Of a DNA stretch of 64,000 nt, positions 40,601 to 52,122 are shown in pieces. Where the stretch lies: contig JAYMTJ010000004.1 in assembly GCA_036897525.1 (NCBI GenBank), forward strand, positions 62,001-126,000, given 5' to 3'. The position numbers and the translations under genes are program-made. A model generated the notes under the pieces. That model made no database searches, was not told where the DNA came from, and saw only the letters and a list, made by a program, of their open reading frames with translations. Origin of the DNA: Pelargonium x hortorum. Lineage: Eukaryota; Streptophyta; Magnoliopsida; Geraniales; Geraniaceae. Numbering within the stretch: the first letter of the stretch is position 1; the number at the start of each line of letters is the position of its first letter.

Positions 40601-41990
40601 ATGCTCAACACTGTGAATTTATATAATGGTTCTCTTTAATTTCATTTTATAGGATATCCAAAGTCTTAGTTTAGTTTAATGTACTAACCTTAGAAAAGGA
40701 AAGTTCGGGAATTTTAGATATTAATTTCCTTCTCAAGTTGAGACCTACAAAACTACGATACGCCGAAAAGTGCATCTATCTCAAGGCATGGGTTCGAATC
40801 AGTTCCTTATTATAAGTCCCTTGTTTTTGATATTTCAATTGAAAGTCAGATCTCTTTTAGATAAAGGTCAAATCCGAGGCTTCTGTAATTAGCAGTAGTT
40901 TGGGTACTTCTTTTAGAGTTCTTTCTTAGATTTTACTTTTTCGAAAGCACTATTCTAATGACTTTAGATAGCTATACATATACATATCATGGGTGCGTTG
41001 ATACTGCATTTAGTTTTATTTATGCAAACAAAAGCCCTAAAATGCGGGTTTCCTTATATGAATACGGCCATAGCTTATATTTCTACTAGAATTTAACAAG
41101 TTTTTAGTAGTACAAGGTGGAATATTACTGCTTCGAGAAAGAGGTATACTATAAAGGATCAATAATAATGAGAGGCACGTGGATCCTTTGTGAAAACAGC
41201 TTAGCTTCCTGATTATCAATTTTGATACAAAGCTTATAATGAGTTAACAGGAGTGTCTATATAGCGGAATCCTTATTATATAATGTATATAGATAAATTA
41301 CCAGAGTTAGTCCAATATTTTTTTGAAAAGGCTTCTCGACAAATCTTTTCTGGTATCGTGATTTGATAGTTAAAGGAGAGAGTCAAGATAAATCTTCCCT
41401 ACAACTTTTTTACATATTTTATAGAAGCGACATTGACATGGACTTGTTGTAAAGTAACTTCGGATATAAGCTAAATTGGAAGAAATGTCGCGGGTTAAAG
41501 CCGTATACAAGATTCCTTTCTATCTGTTGATAAAGGGAAGGGTTAACTAGTAATAAAGATATTTTGTGGATATTAATCCTAAAGCCAAGTTGGATATCAT
41601 TGCCTGTACTAACTTAACTAGCTAGCTTTCACACCTGTATAATATTATGAATAAGAGCTTTCCTCTAATCTATAGGAATTCCTGGGTTAAATCGAATCTC
41701 TACTGCTTGTTAACTTTTGAGTTATGAATTCATGGAATTTCGTCTTTTCAGGTTCTCTACACTTTCTCACAAAAGGGGGATATCTTAGCAAGAGTTATCT
41801 CTCATTCATATTACTTATGGCTACTTAATAAAAAAGGATAAAAACCCATTCTAGGATCTTTTCTTCGGGCTATAACAAGCTTTAGCACACAAGTAGCTTC
41901 TCTTATTAAGAGACCTTATAGGAAAACATAGATAAAAAGTCTGTTATTCCTATTTAGTTAGATAGCTCGCAGAACACTATACTATATACA

Positions 41991-42182
41991 ATGAAAAATA
42001 AGGGGTGCCTCGATCGACTTCGAAATTGCTTTTTCAATTATTTTCATAATATGTCCTTACTCGACGAAAAGCAGGATGTTCAACAAAAAAAAGGGGAATT
42101 CACGGGAAAGCCTGAAAGCATGGGTAAAGCGTCACCGATATACCTCCAAAAAGGGTTCACAAATACCAGCTTTATAAGTTAG
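41991..42182 (+). CDS. Doubtful 63-codon open frame
   Basis: Starts at ATG 41991 just after an AT-rich run and is hydrophilic and mixed-charge (MKNKGCLDRLRN at the start, then DEKQDVQQKKGEF near residues 25-37). The composition is more protein-like than most frames here, but the length is well within chance and no family is recognised. No ribosome-binding site or neighbour supports it. Confidence 0.1.
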   Translation: MKNKGCLDRLRNCFFNYFHNMSLLDEKQDVQQKKGEFTGKPESMGKASPIYLQKGFTNTSFIS

Positions 42183-44293
42183 AGAATAAAACGTACTCAT
42201 CTGGGCCAAAAAAAAATGCATTAAAACGGTATTATAAAAAACTAAGGGCTTTTATCTCCTACCTCTGTAACAAACACTTAAAAACATTATCGATTTACCA
42301 AAACCTCTTGTTGTAATTTTTGATTTTTAGAAAACTATATACATACAATAATGTTCTCGGCAGGTAATCTATCATAAGCTCTTACAAAGAGGAATACCTC
42401 AAATTCAGAACCCTATTCGTTAGATAGATAGACTAGCAAATATGTATGTTCTTTTAGAAGTTCAGTATATCAAGGTTTCATAAATGCTTTAACTAAGAGG
42501 GCCCTTTACTAGAACTCTTTCCGAGTTTCTACACTAAAAATTTTTAACCAAAAGAACCTGGAAGATAAGATATAGCACCTTAAGTGCTTATGACAGACCT
42601 TTGGTTTCGTTATAGCCTCTCCTGGTCTCTAGTATCGAGGTTTTTCCCTACTTATATAAAATCTTTCTTAATCGGGGTCTTGTTTTCATTTTGTTATTAA
42701 ACACTTCAGTAAAGTAACCCTTATACTTTACACAAGGCTCCCGGATAGTCCTTTGAAACAGCTTGCATTCAGCCTAGCTATAGAACAAAAGATAACTTTT
42801 TCTCCTATAAGATAAAGAAAAACATGTGTTTCTTTTCTTCTTATTCCGATCTACAAAAACTAGTGTCAAACTACCTTACAAAAAACTTTGTCAGCTCAGT
42901 GAAACCTAGTAGAAAACAAAGTTAGTAATCCTGGGTTTGAAAAACTACCAACTTAAAGGGCCTGGTCTTGAAATTCTATAGATTTTATCTAACGCGGTCT
43001 TCTCATATTCTTTCTTAATAAATTTATGAGATAAGTACTATGCCGGCGAGAAATACATAACATATATGAGTTCGATTCCATATTAAATAGAGGAGCTTAT
43101 TGAATCTGTAGTATAGGGTAACCTAACACAATTAAAATAAACGGGGCCTTTCGGAATCTCGTAGGATACTTTTCAACGACTTTTTAGAGGGGTTCTTTGG
43201 TCAAGTGTACTACTCAAACAAATTGACCCCTTCCTTTTTCTGATATGTCAGTAAGTATAAAACCCATTCTACTTTAAAACATATAAGGCATTCTTATCTT
43301 TATAACAAACAATAGAACTCGGAACGAATAAAAGCACACTTAACTAAAATGAAAGGAGTACTATCCCACTAAACTACTTGTATTACTGGTAAAAGCTCTG
43401 AAAGTTACTACGGATCTCCTTAGCTTACGAGGCCCTCGATATAGAAAAGTAGGTTAAATTACTGTAGAAAAAGGAAACTGGTACCTATGACTTTTAAAAT
43501 AGACCTAAAGTGCTCTCATTAGTTACGTAAAAAACCCCTCACAGTAAGTTTTGCTTATAGGCCCAGTAATCTTTTTTGGTACAAAAAAAGAGGAATCCTT
43601 TTAGTAATGAAACAATTTTCATAAAAATAAAAGAAGTCCTCCTTGAAGTAAATGAAATAATTAGAATAAAGGCAGATAGAAACTTATACTTAGATATGAT
43701 TACTTCTACTCTACCTAACTAAGCTAAGTCCCTTGTTTGTACAAGAGATTAGTCAAAGCGATTGTCGGGCCTACTAAAATGTGCTATAACGTAACATCGA
43801 GGATTTTGTAAGGATTCCCTTTAAGATAAGACATTTGATAGTGGAACCTTTGAATGATGATTAATTAAACCTGTGCTTTACCACTAAAAAAGACTCCACG
43901 TAAAAGAACTGCTTACTTTACTAACTACATTGGAAAGCAGACACTAAGATCTAAATCATTTCATACTCTTATAATATCCGTAATTAAAATACTAGCAGTC
44001 TAAACGAAGTAAAAATACGAATACCGTAAGAATGACTTTTTTTTTTGGCAAGCTCGTAACTGCGAAGAGTCGAATTATATATATGCTTCTGGTTTAAAGA
44101 GGAGTGTATACTAAGCTAAAATAGAAGTAAGTTTCGCCTTAGTCACTATAGAGTACTTCCCAGTGATGAGTAGAGTCCCTTGTAGATTTGAGAGTTAATT
44201 ATCCAAAGTAAAAAAAATAAGAATCCTTTCAAATTTATTGAAAAAGAGTTACTATAAAGGAACTGGGTGGGTAAAACAAGGATACACAGGCGT

Positions 44294-44316
44294 GCATGTC
44301 GTAGGTTCAAGTTCTG
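44294..44316 (+). other. tRNA T-arm-like sequence
   Basis: ATGTC GTAGG TTCAAGT TCTGC can fold as a complete variable loop plus T-arm: all five stem pairs form, two of them G-U, around a standard TTCAAGT loop. Upstream there is GGGTGGGTAAAAC, faintly like a D-loop, but no anticodon stem with a seven-base loop. It is either a tRNA remnant or a chance match. Confidence 0.25.
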
Positions 44317-47015
44317 CCTATTACTAGCTTTTTCATCTACGCGGGTCTCGAAAGTACGGGACCCTTATGGGAACACTTTAAGTAGACAAAAAGTCTACAA
44401 AATGAAGTTGGCGGAGATAAAAAGTCTTGTAACTCTTAATCCTAAAAGTTTCCTTAGCTTAGTGAGCCTCTACTGAGTAACGAGCTTTCTTGCTGAGCTG
44501 TAAGGAAGGGTCTCGGTTATAAGTAGCATGTATTTCCTTAAAATTATCTTCACTTTATTGAGGCGGGCCACTTCTCTATTAATACTGACAAGGAACATAA
44601 ACATGGACCCATATTTTTTTTATCATATGTAGGACCTCTATTGCTATTGCAACAAGTACTAAAATGAGATTAGAACACCGTGCGGAGAACCCGATGTCTT
44701 CATACTCTTTGTGCTTTTTATTTCAGACTTTTTATCATTAAAATAGAACTTTTTGAAAACAATCCTAGGAAGTAGCATAGAGAAGCATCGTCCATAGACT
44801 CTATATTATAACATCTGATCTTTAAACTATACAAAAAGGTATCCATCTAAAGTAGTGAGTTAAGTTTTATAGCCTGTGTTTTTTAGGCTGTTCCTTTTTT
44901 TTTAGATAATATCAGTTATCTATTTTTAAGAGTATACCAAGACAAAGATAAAAGCAAAGTCTTAAGTTAGTTAATCGGTGGTATCTCATTAAGATCCTCA
45001 CTCAGAACTCGGCTGTTCCTAAAATTAGATTGGGGTTCAGGGTATCTCGCCATGCCCTAAATCCCTACGGAAATCCCTTGGTTTATTCTACTAAATCGAA
45101 TCAAACTCGGGATCTTTTTAAAATACTACACCGACATTAAGTCCATATATATCTTTTTAATTACAGAAAAAAAGGAAATTCAAAGCTAAGAAAAATTAGA
45201 CTCTAGATTAAGAATCCTTGATTAAGGAATTGCAATAGCTGAGCTTTCATAAAACCTATTCTAAGGTCATTCTAGAGCTTTATAAAGAATGTTTTAGGGC
45301 TCTCCAACGGACGCGTCTACATTTGTTAAATTCTTGTGTTTAACAGAGGATCCACTCCGAAGGGGCTATCTAGCACTGAGCAAACTCATTTGGGTGATAT
45401 ATCTGATAAACCCCAAAAGCTGAAACAAGCATAGCAATGTCTACTGGCAGCTTATAAATTATAAAACTCTCCTAAATCTAAAAGGTATTCTTTAGCCCAA
45501 TTGAACCCTGTGCTCGTCGGATATTGGCAGCTCTGATTTAACCTACCAAGGAGATGCAGCGATAGATCGTACTAAGTCTAACTAGAGTTCTGTTTAGTCT
45601 TAGAAGCAAGGCAGGGAATTCTAGAAGTGGGTTATTTATATAAGTGATTTTATGAGATAAAGAAGTATAAGTAGGATTTTCATAATCATTGTCGAAGAAA
45701 AAATCCTGTACAATATCTGGAACCTCCTTTTCAAGGCAACATGTTGGCCCTAGAGAGCTATAGAATAAGAGCGGGCCCAATCAAAATGACTAGTTAAGGA
45801 AGTTTAAGGACTTCGAGCTTTATATATTTAGGGTTTCTTTATTACACAACTTGATAAGATGTTTCCAACTTTTGATATAATTGGCTTATCCTAGTCTTTT
45901 CCCCGGTCTAAATTTTAAAAATACAGTTTTATTACATTTTTATTTAAAACAATCAGACCAGACGGATTAGTACTCAAGGGCATAAAAGGTTTTAACCCCA
46001 AAGGATTTCTAATTGACCCACTTGTACAAAAGGAAGAGTTTTTCCGGAGACTTTTTAGTGAGTGACTATATATATATGTATCCGTACTAATTAGAAATAG
46101 ACAAACCTAAAGCTAATGGATTCTTCCGATACCCATCTATAAAGTGCTTTATCAAATCAAATTTCCGATCAGAAAGATTTGCGTGGAACTCTTATTATAC
46201 TTAGTGAAATTGGAATAACTGGTGACTTGTGCTAGTAAAAAAAAACTCTAAAGAATCATGTAAGAGACGTTTATAGGAAGGGCAGCCTGGAGAATTTGAT
46301 AATAAAAAGAGTTGAATCAAGCAAGAGTATCCCCTGATATCCATAAATCTAGATGATAAATATCTGATGCTAGTACATACAATCCAATAGTCTCGCTCCA
46401 GCAAGAATAAATCTACTGTTACTGTATTGGAACACCTCTTGACACGGGTATCCAGCATTCCTATTGCACGGATTCCCCTAACTTCTAACCTGTAGAAGCG
46501 AGTTTAAGACGACTCAAACAAATGAAGAGCTTGGTCATTTAACTAGCATTCTTACCTTACTCACATTATACAACTACACTATCCTGCTTTGCATACCCCG
46601 CGCCCCTATTCTAAATTCTAACCTGTGCCAAAGAAAGTTTTAAGGTCCAGTACTTGTAAATCTCTAGGGAATTTTATCAAGGTTATCAGAACCCGACTTA
46701 TATAAATGAGTAACACCCCAAGTTCTAATTCTAAGATCAACAATTGCGAATAATTCTTCGTTAAAAGGATGACTAAAAAATATCAGTATCCTTAAATTAA
46801 CAGCGCATAAGAAAAAACCACAATATCCCATATAGGACTTCCATGACAAGGATCCCTATAGTTTGAATTTAGAAATTGGAAGAAAAACTAATATTACACT
46901 AAGTTTAATTCCACATTTTACTTAGTAAAAAGTACTTGGTAATGACTCTGACTTAAGAACCCCTTGACTTCGCCTTCTACAAATGATTCCTTGATTAGGA
47001 CAAAACTCGATTTCA

Positions 47016-47093
47016 GGGTGTATTTCTCGGTCGGTCGGTAGAGTATAACATTGGGCTTTAAACTTAACGGCCATAGGTTCAAGTGGTTCTAGG
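47016..47093 (+). pseudogene. Degenerate tRNA-Lys-like sequence
   Basis: Reads like a plant-mitochondrial tRNA-Lys(UUU) body recalled from memory: GGGTGTA at the 5' end, a D-arm CTC...GAG, then ATTGGGCTTT, AAACTTAA, GGCC and AGGTTCAAGT. The anticodon arm folds with five pairs (TTGGG with CTTAA, two G-U) around loop CTTTAAA (47056-47062). The anticodon position (47058-47060) would be UUA instead of UUU. Three faults argue that it is dead: the D-loop contains CGGT three times in tandem, about five extra bases separate the D-arm from the anticodon arm, and the 3' side of the T-stem and the acceptor strand do not pair. Plus strand; the first of a row of tRNA-like sequences. Confidence 0.5.
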
Positions 47094-48171
47094 TTAGTAG
47101 ATGGACAATTTCAAACTTATTAGACTTAGGTATAATTGTGAGCTGTACTCCTAACTTATGTCTGTCAAAGTAGTTTTTCAATCCTCAAAGAATAAAGAAT
47201 TCACATGTATATTAGAGGAATTACCTTCATCAAAAAACAAGAATAACTTACACAGTAAGTAACTAAGAGTAGTAAATAACTTAAGTTCTCTAATTTTCCT
47301 ACTCCTACTAATTAGAAAAATGACTAGGGCAATAAATAAAGTTCTCTTGGCTTACTTAAATAAAAGGAATCCTAGTTTTTAAACTCAGGCAAAATCCATG
47401 CTAATTTAGACTTTAGTCATAGGTTCTAGCCTTGTTCATAGCAGAATTCTAGGAGTTCGTGTACAAGATCTAACTAATAGAAAGATTTTATATTACCCGT
47501 AATTTGGAAAGGCAAGGACCGCAGTTTAAACTTCTATTAAGATAAGAAGCCTTTTTTTTGACTTTCCTCTTTAGATATAAAAGAGTGAGGAACTGAACTC
47601 ACTGAGAAAATGTATCCTCGATAAAAATTCTGTAGAAAGCTCTTCAAATCTAAGTTTCTTTTTGATAGAGAATATCCTGAGCGAATTCTTATACTTTTCT
47701 GAGGAGGTTTAATCCTTGTTTAAAAAAACGCATAAGCCTGCTTAGTTACAGGGCACTTATATAGGGTAGGGGGGCGATTCCTTTGAAATTAAGTTTTCCT
47801 TAGGCTGTCATTTATCAAAAGTAGAAAGTAAAAGGATTTGGATCGGGATTTCCTAAAGTAAATTACTACAAGCAGAAAGATTTTGATTCTCTTATATCAA
47901 GTAAGTGTGCTTGTTACCTTTAGTATAGCATTTACGTGAATAATAAATAGTAGTTTTGCTTTATTAAAAGTTGTCGTTCTAAATGGAGGCCCTTGTGACA
48001 AAATATTCATGAGTGTTTGTATGTTTAGGAAGCAGTAATTTAGTTAAGTTAACCTTCTCCTAAAGTCAGTAACTCTTGCTTATTTCAGAATAAAAGATCT
48101 CCGGTGTAGTTTTAAAAGGGGATCCAAGCCAATCAACTTCCGCCAGCTTTGTTATAGCTAAGCCCAACTAA

Positions 48172-48242
48172 AGTGAGGATTTGAACTCATAGCATCCACA
48201 ATCTATGCTAGTGATCCTAACGGGAAATCCGTTTATATCCCT
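48172..48242 (-). pseudogene. tRNA-like relic with GTG (His) anticodon
   Basis: On the minus strand: a small D-like stem ACGG/CCGT, then TAGCAT-AGATTGTGG-ATGCTA, a perfect six-pair stem with TTGTGG in the loop as in tRNA-His, then TGAG-TTCAAATC-CTCA in the T-arm position. The order of arms is right and the TTCAAAT signature is present. However, the anticodon loop is nine bases, there is no variable loop and the T-loop has an extra base; no acceptor stem forms. I read it as a decayed tRNA-His, though chance assembly cannot be excluded. Confidence 0.3.
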
Positions 48243-48382
48243 CAACAAGCAGTAATCTTCTCATATCGGTAAAACAAAGAGGGTATTCTATATAAGTAAT
48301 TCTAGTCTATCGCATTTCTTTGGGCTCTAACACTCCAACAAGGATACACCCTTTCTTTAGAATTACTAAAAAGAGCTAGCTC

Positions 48383-48715
48383 TTGCTTGCCTACATACTA
48401 CAAAAGGACCCAATACATACCATAAAGTTCGGAATCTACGCTTTATATAGAAAGGCAGACTGGGGAAGGGAAGTAGTACTACATTCGCGCATTACGTATC
48501 CCCCGGAACTAAACTTCAAAAAACTAGAGCTTACAATATTTAAAGAGCCGGCACTCGGGTTAATCTTTCCGGAAACTTATAATATAATAGACGATAGCTA
48601 CACAAATACATTTCTAAAATCCGCAGCTACCTTACCTTACCTATATTTTATAAGGCTTGTACTACTCTTTACTAAAAGGCACAAAAAGAATGGGTTACGT
48701 TTTATACCTTATTGA
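48383..48715 (+). CDS. Longest open frame (110 codons), no ATG
   Basis: The longest open frame in the window, ending at TGA 48713-48715. It has no ATG: the first possible start is TTG 48383, two codons after an in-frame TAG. The predicted product has a mixed, protein-like composition (YALYRKADWGREVV near residues 19-32) and a hydrophobic patch near residues 86-96 (PYLYFIRLVLL) followed by lysines and arginines. No domain is recognised. It lies between two tRNA-like sequences. About 120 codons is the expected longest frame by chance in this much sequence, so this is weak evidence; an organelle that edits RNA or uses TTG starts would be needed. Confidence 0.15.
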   Translation: MLAYILQKDPIHTIKFGIYALYRKADWGREVVLHSRITYPPELNFKKLELTIFKEPALGLIFPETYNIIDDSYTNTFLKSAATLPYLYFIRLVLLFTKRHKKNGLRFIPY

Positions 48716-49073
48716 TAGTGGGTGTCTCACTATATTTTACAAAATTCTAGTGTACCAAACAAATAGCTTGTACAAAGATGGAATTACTGGATATAGCTCA
48801 TTTCCGGGTTAGCTATCAATTATAAGAAAATCTGCTTACTGCAGAGCACTAAATTTGTACAAAAAGAACTCCTAATCGTTTAGTCTCATATAACTGTCAA
48901 ACCTCACTAACTTCAACTAGTTCTGATTGTGTCTCAATTTGCCCAGAATAAAGAAAGGATCCTAAGTCTTAATCTCGTGAAAACTTGCAGGCATTTTGAA
49001 TTACTTAAATAGAAAGAGATTAAGTTATATATTCTCCAACGTAAAAAAAGTAGAAAGTGAGATTTCTATTCTT

Positions 49074-49145
49074 TGGAGTATAGCCAAGTGGTAAAGCACC
49101 GGTTCAGGGAACCGGCATGCAAAGGTTCGAACCCTTTGACTTTAT
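49074..49145 (+). tRNA. tRNA-Gln-type gene with rewritten anticodon loop (AGG)
   Basis: The best-supported feature in the window. The body matches the plant-mitochondrial tRNA-Gln(UUG) form recalled from memory: TGGAGTA, TA, GCCAAGTGGTAA, CACCGG, then ACCGGCATGCAAAGGTTCGA. The T-arm (49121-49137) has five perfect pairs around TTCGAAC. The D-stem has lost one pair (A at 49095 for G). The acceptor keeps six of seven pairs, two of them G-U, with A-G at the last. The anticodon stem CCGGT/ACCGG is intact, but the loop is TCAGGGA: the anticodon would be AGG, and the universal U33 is C. The stem extends to CCGGTTC/GAACCGG, leaving a three-base loop, so this copy is probably not a working tRNA. Confidence 0.55.
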
Positions 49146-51780
49146 TACTCGAGTAAAATCGGTGTCAAAGTGATCCATAATTTAAGGACTACTGTTTGGT
49201 AATTTTTCTTTCAGATTCGTTTAGATTTTTAGGGCATATACTTGACTTTATAGTAAAAGAGCGGATTTCCAAACTACTACTTCTGTTTTGATAGCTCTTA
49301 TGGATGTACATAACATATAAGAGGGCTCCTGTGCTTAACATATACGATATAAAGTCCCATCTATAAGTGATTTTAGAGAACTTTTTTACATTTTATTGGC
49401 AATACCTGTTTCTATAGTAAGATATTTTACACTAGATAACTGCAATCTATTTATTGTGAGAGCAACTAGATTTGCTTCAAAGTTCAAGGAATATTATGAA
49501 TCTAGATACGTACTTTGGCGAGGCCAAGGATTTGTAGTAAAGTTATTGAGCACCCCCATGACAATTTACTATTTCTTTATTTTGAGACTTAAATAGACTC
49601 GTATTCCTGAATAAAAGACTACAAATCTAAAGCAATCCGAGTTTTTAACTAAATCCTCATCTTTGTTCTACTGAAGGTGTTTTCCTAGGTAGGGTATCGA
49701 GACCCCGAGTAAGTGTCCCGCTTTATGTCTCTTTAGAGCTCCCCGTTTAACTGCTTTTGGTGTTTTGTACTATTTTATTTCAAGTGTACTCCTACAGAGA
49801 AGCACTCTACTAAGAGTAAACTTAATACCCCTTATTATATTAGATTTTAGTATATCCCTTTCCAGAATTGGGTAACACAAAGTAGAGACTCTAAACTCTA
49901 AAGGGAGCTCACGAAGGGCATTAAATACCGGTGTTGGATTCTTTCTTTGGTTAGGTTTGTATTAGACTTATCTCTTTATGGCCCAAAACCTAGGTCTAGC
50001 AGAAAGCTTTAGAATTACCTTAATGCAAGGAAAATTTCTCCAGACCCCTGGAGTTTGTATTAAAGTTTGACCCTCCAGCTTGAGCTAAGAATTAGTTAGT
50101 GAATTAGCAGGCTAAATATACATGGGTGGGTTTTTTAGCCGTACACAATTAATAGAACAGCAAAGGATCCTTTGCGAGTAGGGTACTTCTTAGCGAGGGT
50201 ATTCAAAATCTTGTGAAAAAGAAAATGCTAGAGAAAGCTAGGAGCAAGGGCTACTCAGGAGGGAGCTTTGTGTGCACGCCTATATTAGGGATTTTTATCT
50301 GTTACATGGGGATTCGTGAAAGTTTGAGTTTACTCTATAGTACTTAGAAAATGAATACGTTATTGTAAAGTACCCCTTCCCTTAGGTTCTTCGAAAACGA
50401 AAAGGATTCTATCTAAGTTTAAGTTATTTTCGTTTTATCTGCTATCCAAATTGCTTAGTCTAATTATAAAATTATAAGGAGGATAGCACAAAGGAAAGGA
50501 GAAGTCCTAATAACTACTTGCTAAGGTAAAGTTTGCAAAATCCAAGGAAAACTCTAATAAGGATATTAATTACACTTTAATACTCAAAGGACATACGATA
50601 TTAGCCCCTCCGAGGATTGGGTAACAAAAATCTAAGATAATAATATTGGACTCCCTGACCTTGGAAAAGTGAGGTTTTTTCTTGGTATGGCACATCCTGG
50701 AATAAGAAAAAGCACTTCTGCTGCCAAGACTTTAGGGACGAACTTCACAATATAGGGGAAATCCTCCTTAGTTATAAGACTTTCTCAAGTTTTACGGGGA
50801 GCTTTAAATAATTACATTATTAAACGCATTCTACCTAAAAAAAGGGCCGGGATTTCAAAAACTAAATATATAAGATTAGAAGTACTTTCTACACAGTGGA
50901 ATTTTTTTCCTAACAGATCTTATTCCAGTGACGTAGATGCCTTTAAAGATAAAGTCCCCCGTTCTATAATTAATAGGATAAGGGACCCCTAAATAGGAGA
51001 AACTGAAGGATAAGACAGAAAAGAAAAGACTAAAGAAATTCCCCCTACAAAAACCTTAAAAATTTCCTCTTTAAAAGTAAGGGAATCTAGTTAGTTGAGG
51101 ACTAGTGGAATAGTAAAAAAAGGGGGATAGACGCTCTAGTTACTTTTGGGTTACACCAGTATCTCTGGTATGGTAGATAGAAGGGGTTCAGACGTAGTGC
51201 CAAAAACGCTTAAGTAAGTCTGCTTACTTTTTCCAATTAAATAAAGCAGGGCTTTCAATTAATTAATTAATTACTTTCGCATGCCTATAGCGGAGCTTCC
51301 TAGGACCTCCTTGATGTCATATTAATTTCTTATCGAAAATACCTGTGAATTACTCAGGTGTATCTAGGACCCCTTAAGTTAACTAGTTCAAAGTCTAATT
51401 TCCCCCCTTCAATGGGAGTTCTCCGGCGTTATATAAATAAGGGCCCTCAAGTGGAAGCATTTTCTCTGAGCAAAATACCCCTTTTTATACTATATGCCCC
51501 GGATGCCCTTTCAAGGACCCTTAGGAGCTGTTCTAGTTAAGCCCTTTTAGGATTTCCCTGTGCGGAGCGGATTAGTGTAAAGAACTCCTACTTTGATTGA
51601 TTGACAATACTGGAATCTGTATCTACTAATTAAGACAAATCCATAAATTAAGATTAAGGATATCCGTACAAGGATTTCCTCTTTTACTAAAAAAGTACAC
51701 TACTGATGCCACAGTCTCTATCCTTTTTTTTTGCGGATTTGCGAAATCAAGTGGAATAAAAGCTTGATTTTGAACTATTA
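49146..51780. other. AT-rich non-coding DNA
   Basis: Nothing supportable. A 66-codon frame (49396-49596, TTG start) and a 60-codon frame (51358-51540) have no recognised product. An AATT x4 tract lies at 51257-51272. Confidence 0.6.
51257..51272. repeat. AATT x4 microsatellite
   Basis: Four exact AATT units, self-complementary. A simple repeat. Confidence 0.85.
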
Positions 51781-51811
51781 AGGGATCATTACAACCTTCG
51801 TCCGACGAAGA

Positions 51812-51853
51812 CTCTGGGTTCTAATCCTATTCTGTTAGAAATCCGAGTGAAAG
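51812..51853 (+). other. Partial tRNA-like sequence with CCG (Arg) loop
   Basis: CTTC-GTCCGAC-GAAG gives a four-pair stem with a seven-base loop carrying U33 and anticodon CCG. After a short variable segment, TGGG-TTCTAAT-CCTA gives four T-stem pairs around a near-standard loop. No D-arm or acceptor is found upstream. Either the 3' half of a lost tRNA or a chance match. Confidence 0.25.
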
Positions 51854-52045
51854 CTAGTTCATTTCTAGAGACTCTTTTCATTTTTAATAAAGTAACAAAT
51901 AACAAATAAGAAAGAGTAGCCATATAGAATTAAGTCTTTTATATTTGATTTGTTTCTGATATCTCTTAATATTTAAAAGTGGGTTGTCCTGTTATCCTAT
52001 AGAGTATGTTGCATTAGTGGTGATTCTTAGTTCAAAAGTATTCTC

Positions 52046-52122
52046 CAACCCGACAGGGATTCGAACTTGGGTCATTTCCTGTTTAATATGCGGAATAGAC
52101 CTAAGAGCTATATCATGCTTTC
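52046..52122 (-). pseudogene. Decayed tRNA-like sequence
   Basis: On the minus strand: ATATAGCTCTTAGG (D-arm-like), then TTCC...GGAA around a 12-base loop in the anticodon position, then AAGTTCGAATCCCTGTCGGG, which keeps the TTCGAATCC box and a typical 3' flank but whose T-stem 5' side no longer pairs. The amino acid identity cannot be read because the anticodon loop is not of standard size. Confidence 0.35.

Larger units (their letters stand above)
37661..47015. other. AT-rich non-coding DNA
   Basis: More than 9 kb with no supportable gene. Chance-length open frames occur at 41037, 41991, 44267, 45538, 46201 and 46664 with no recognised product. One T-arm-like sequence at 44294-44316 is listed separately. 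Confidence 0.65.

Noticed and set aside
40784-40800. CATGGGTTCGAATCAG, a T-loop box
   Set aside because: Only the 5' side of a T-stem is present; no pairing 3' side and no other arms.
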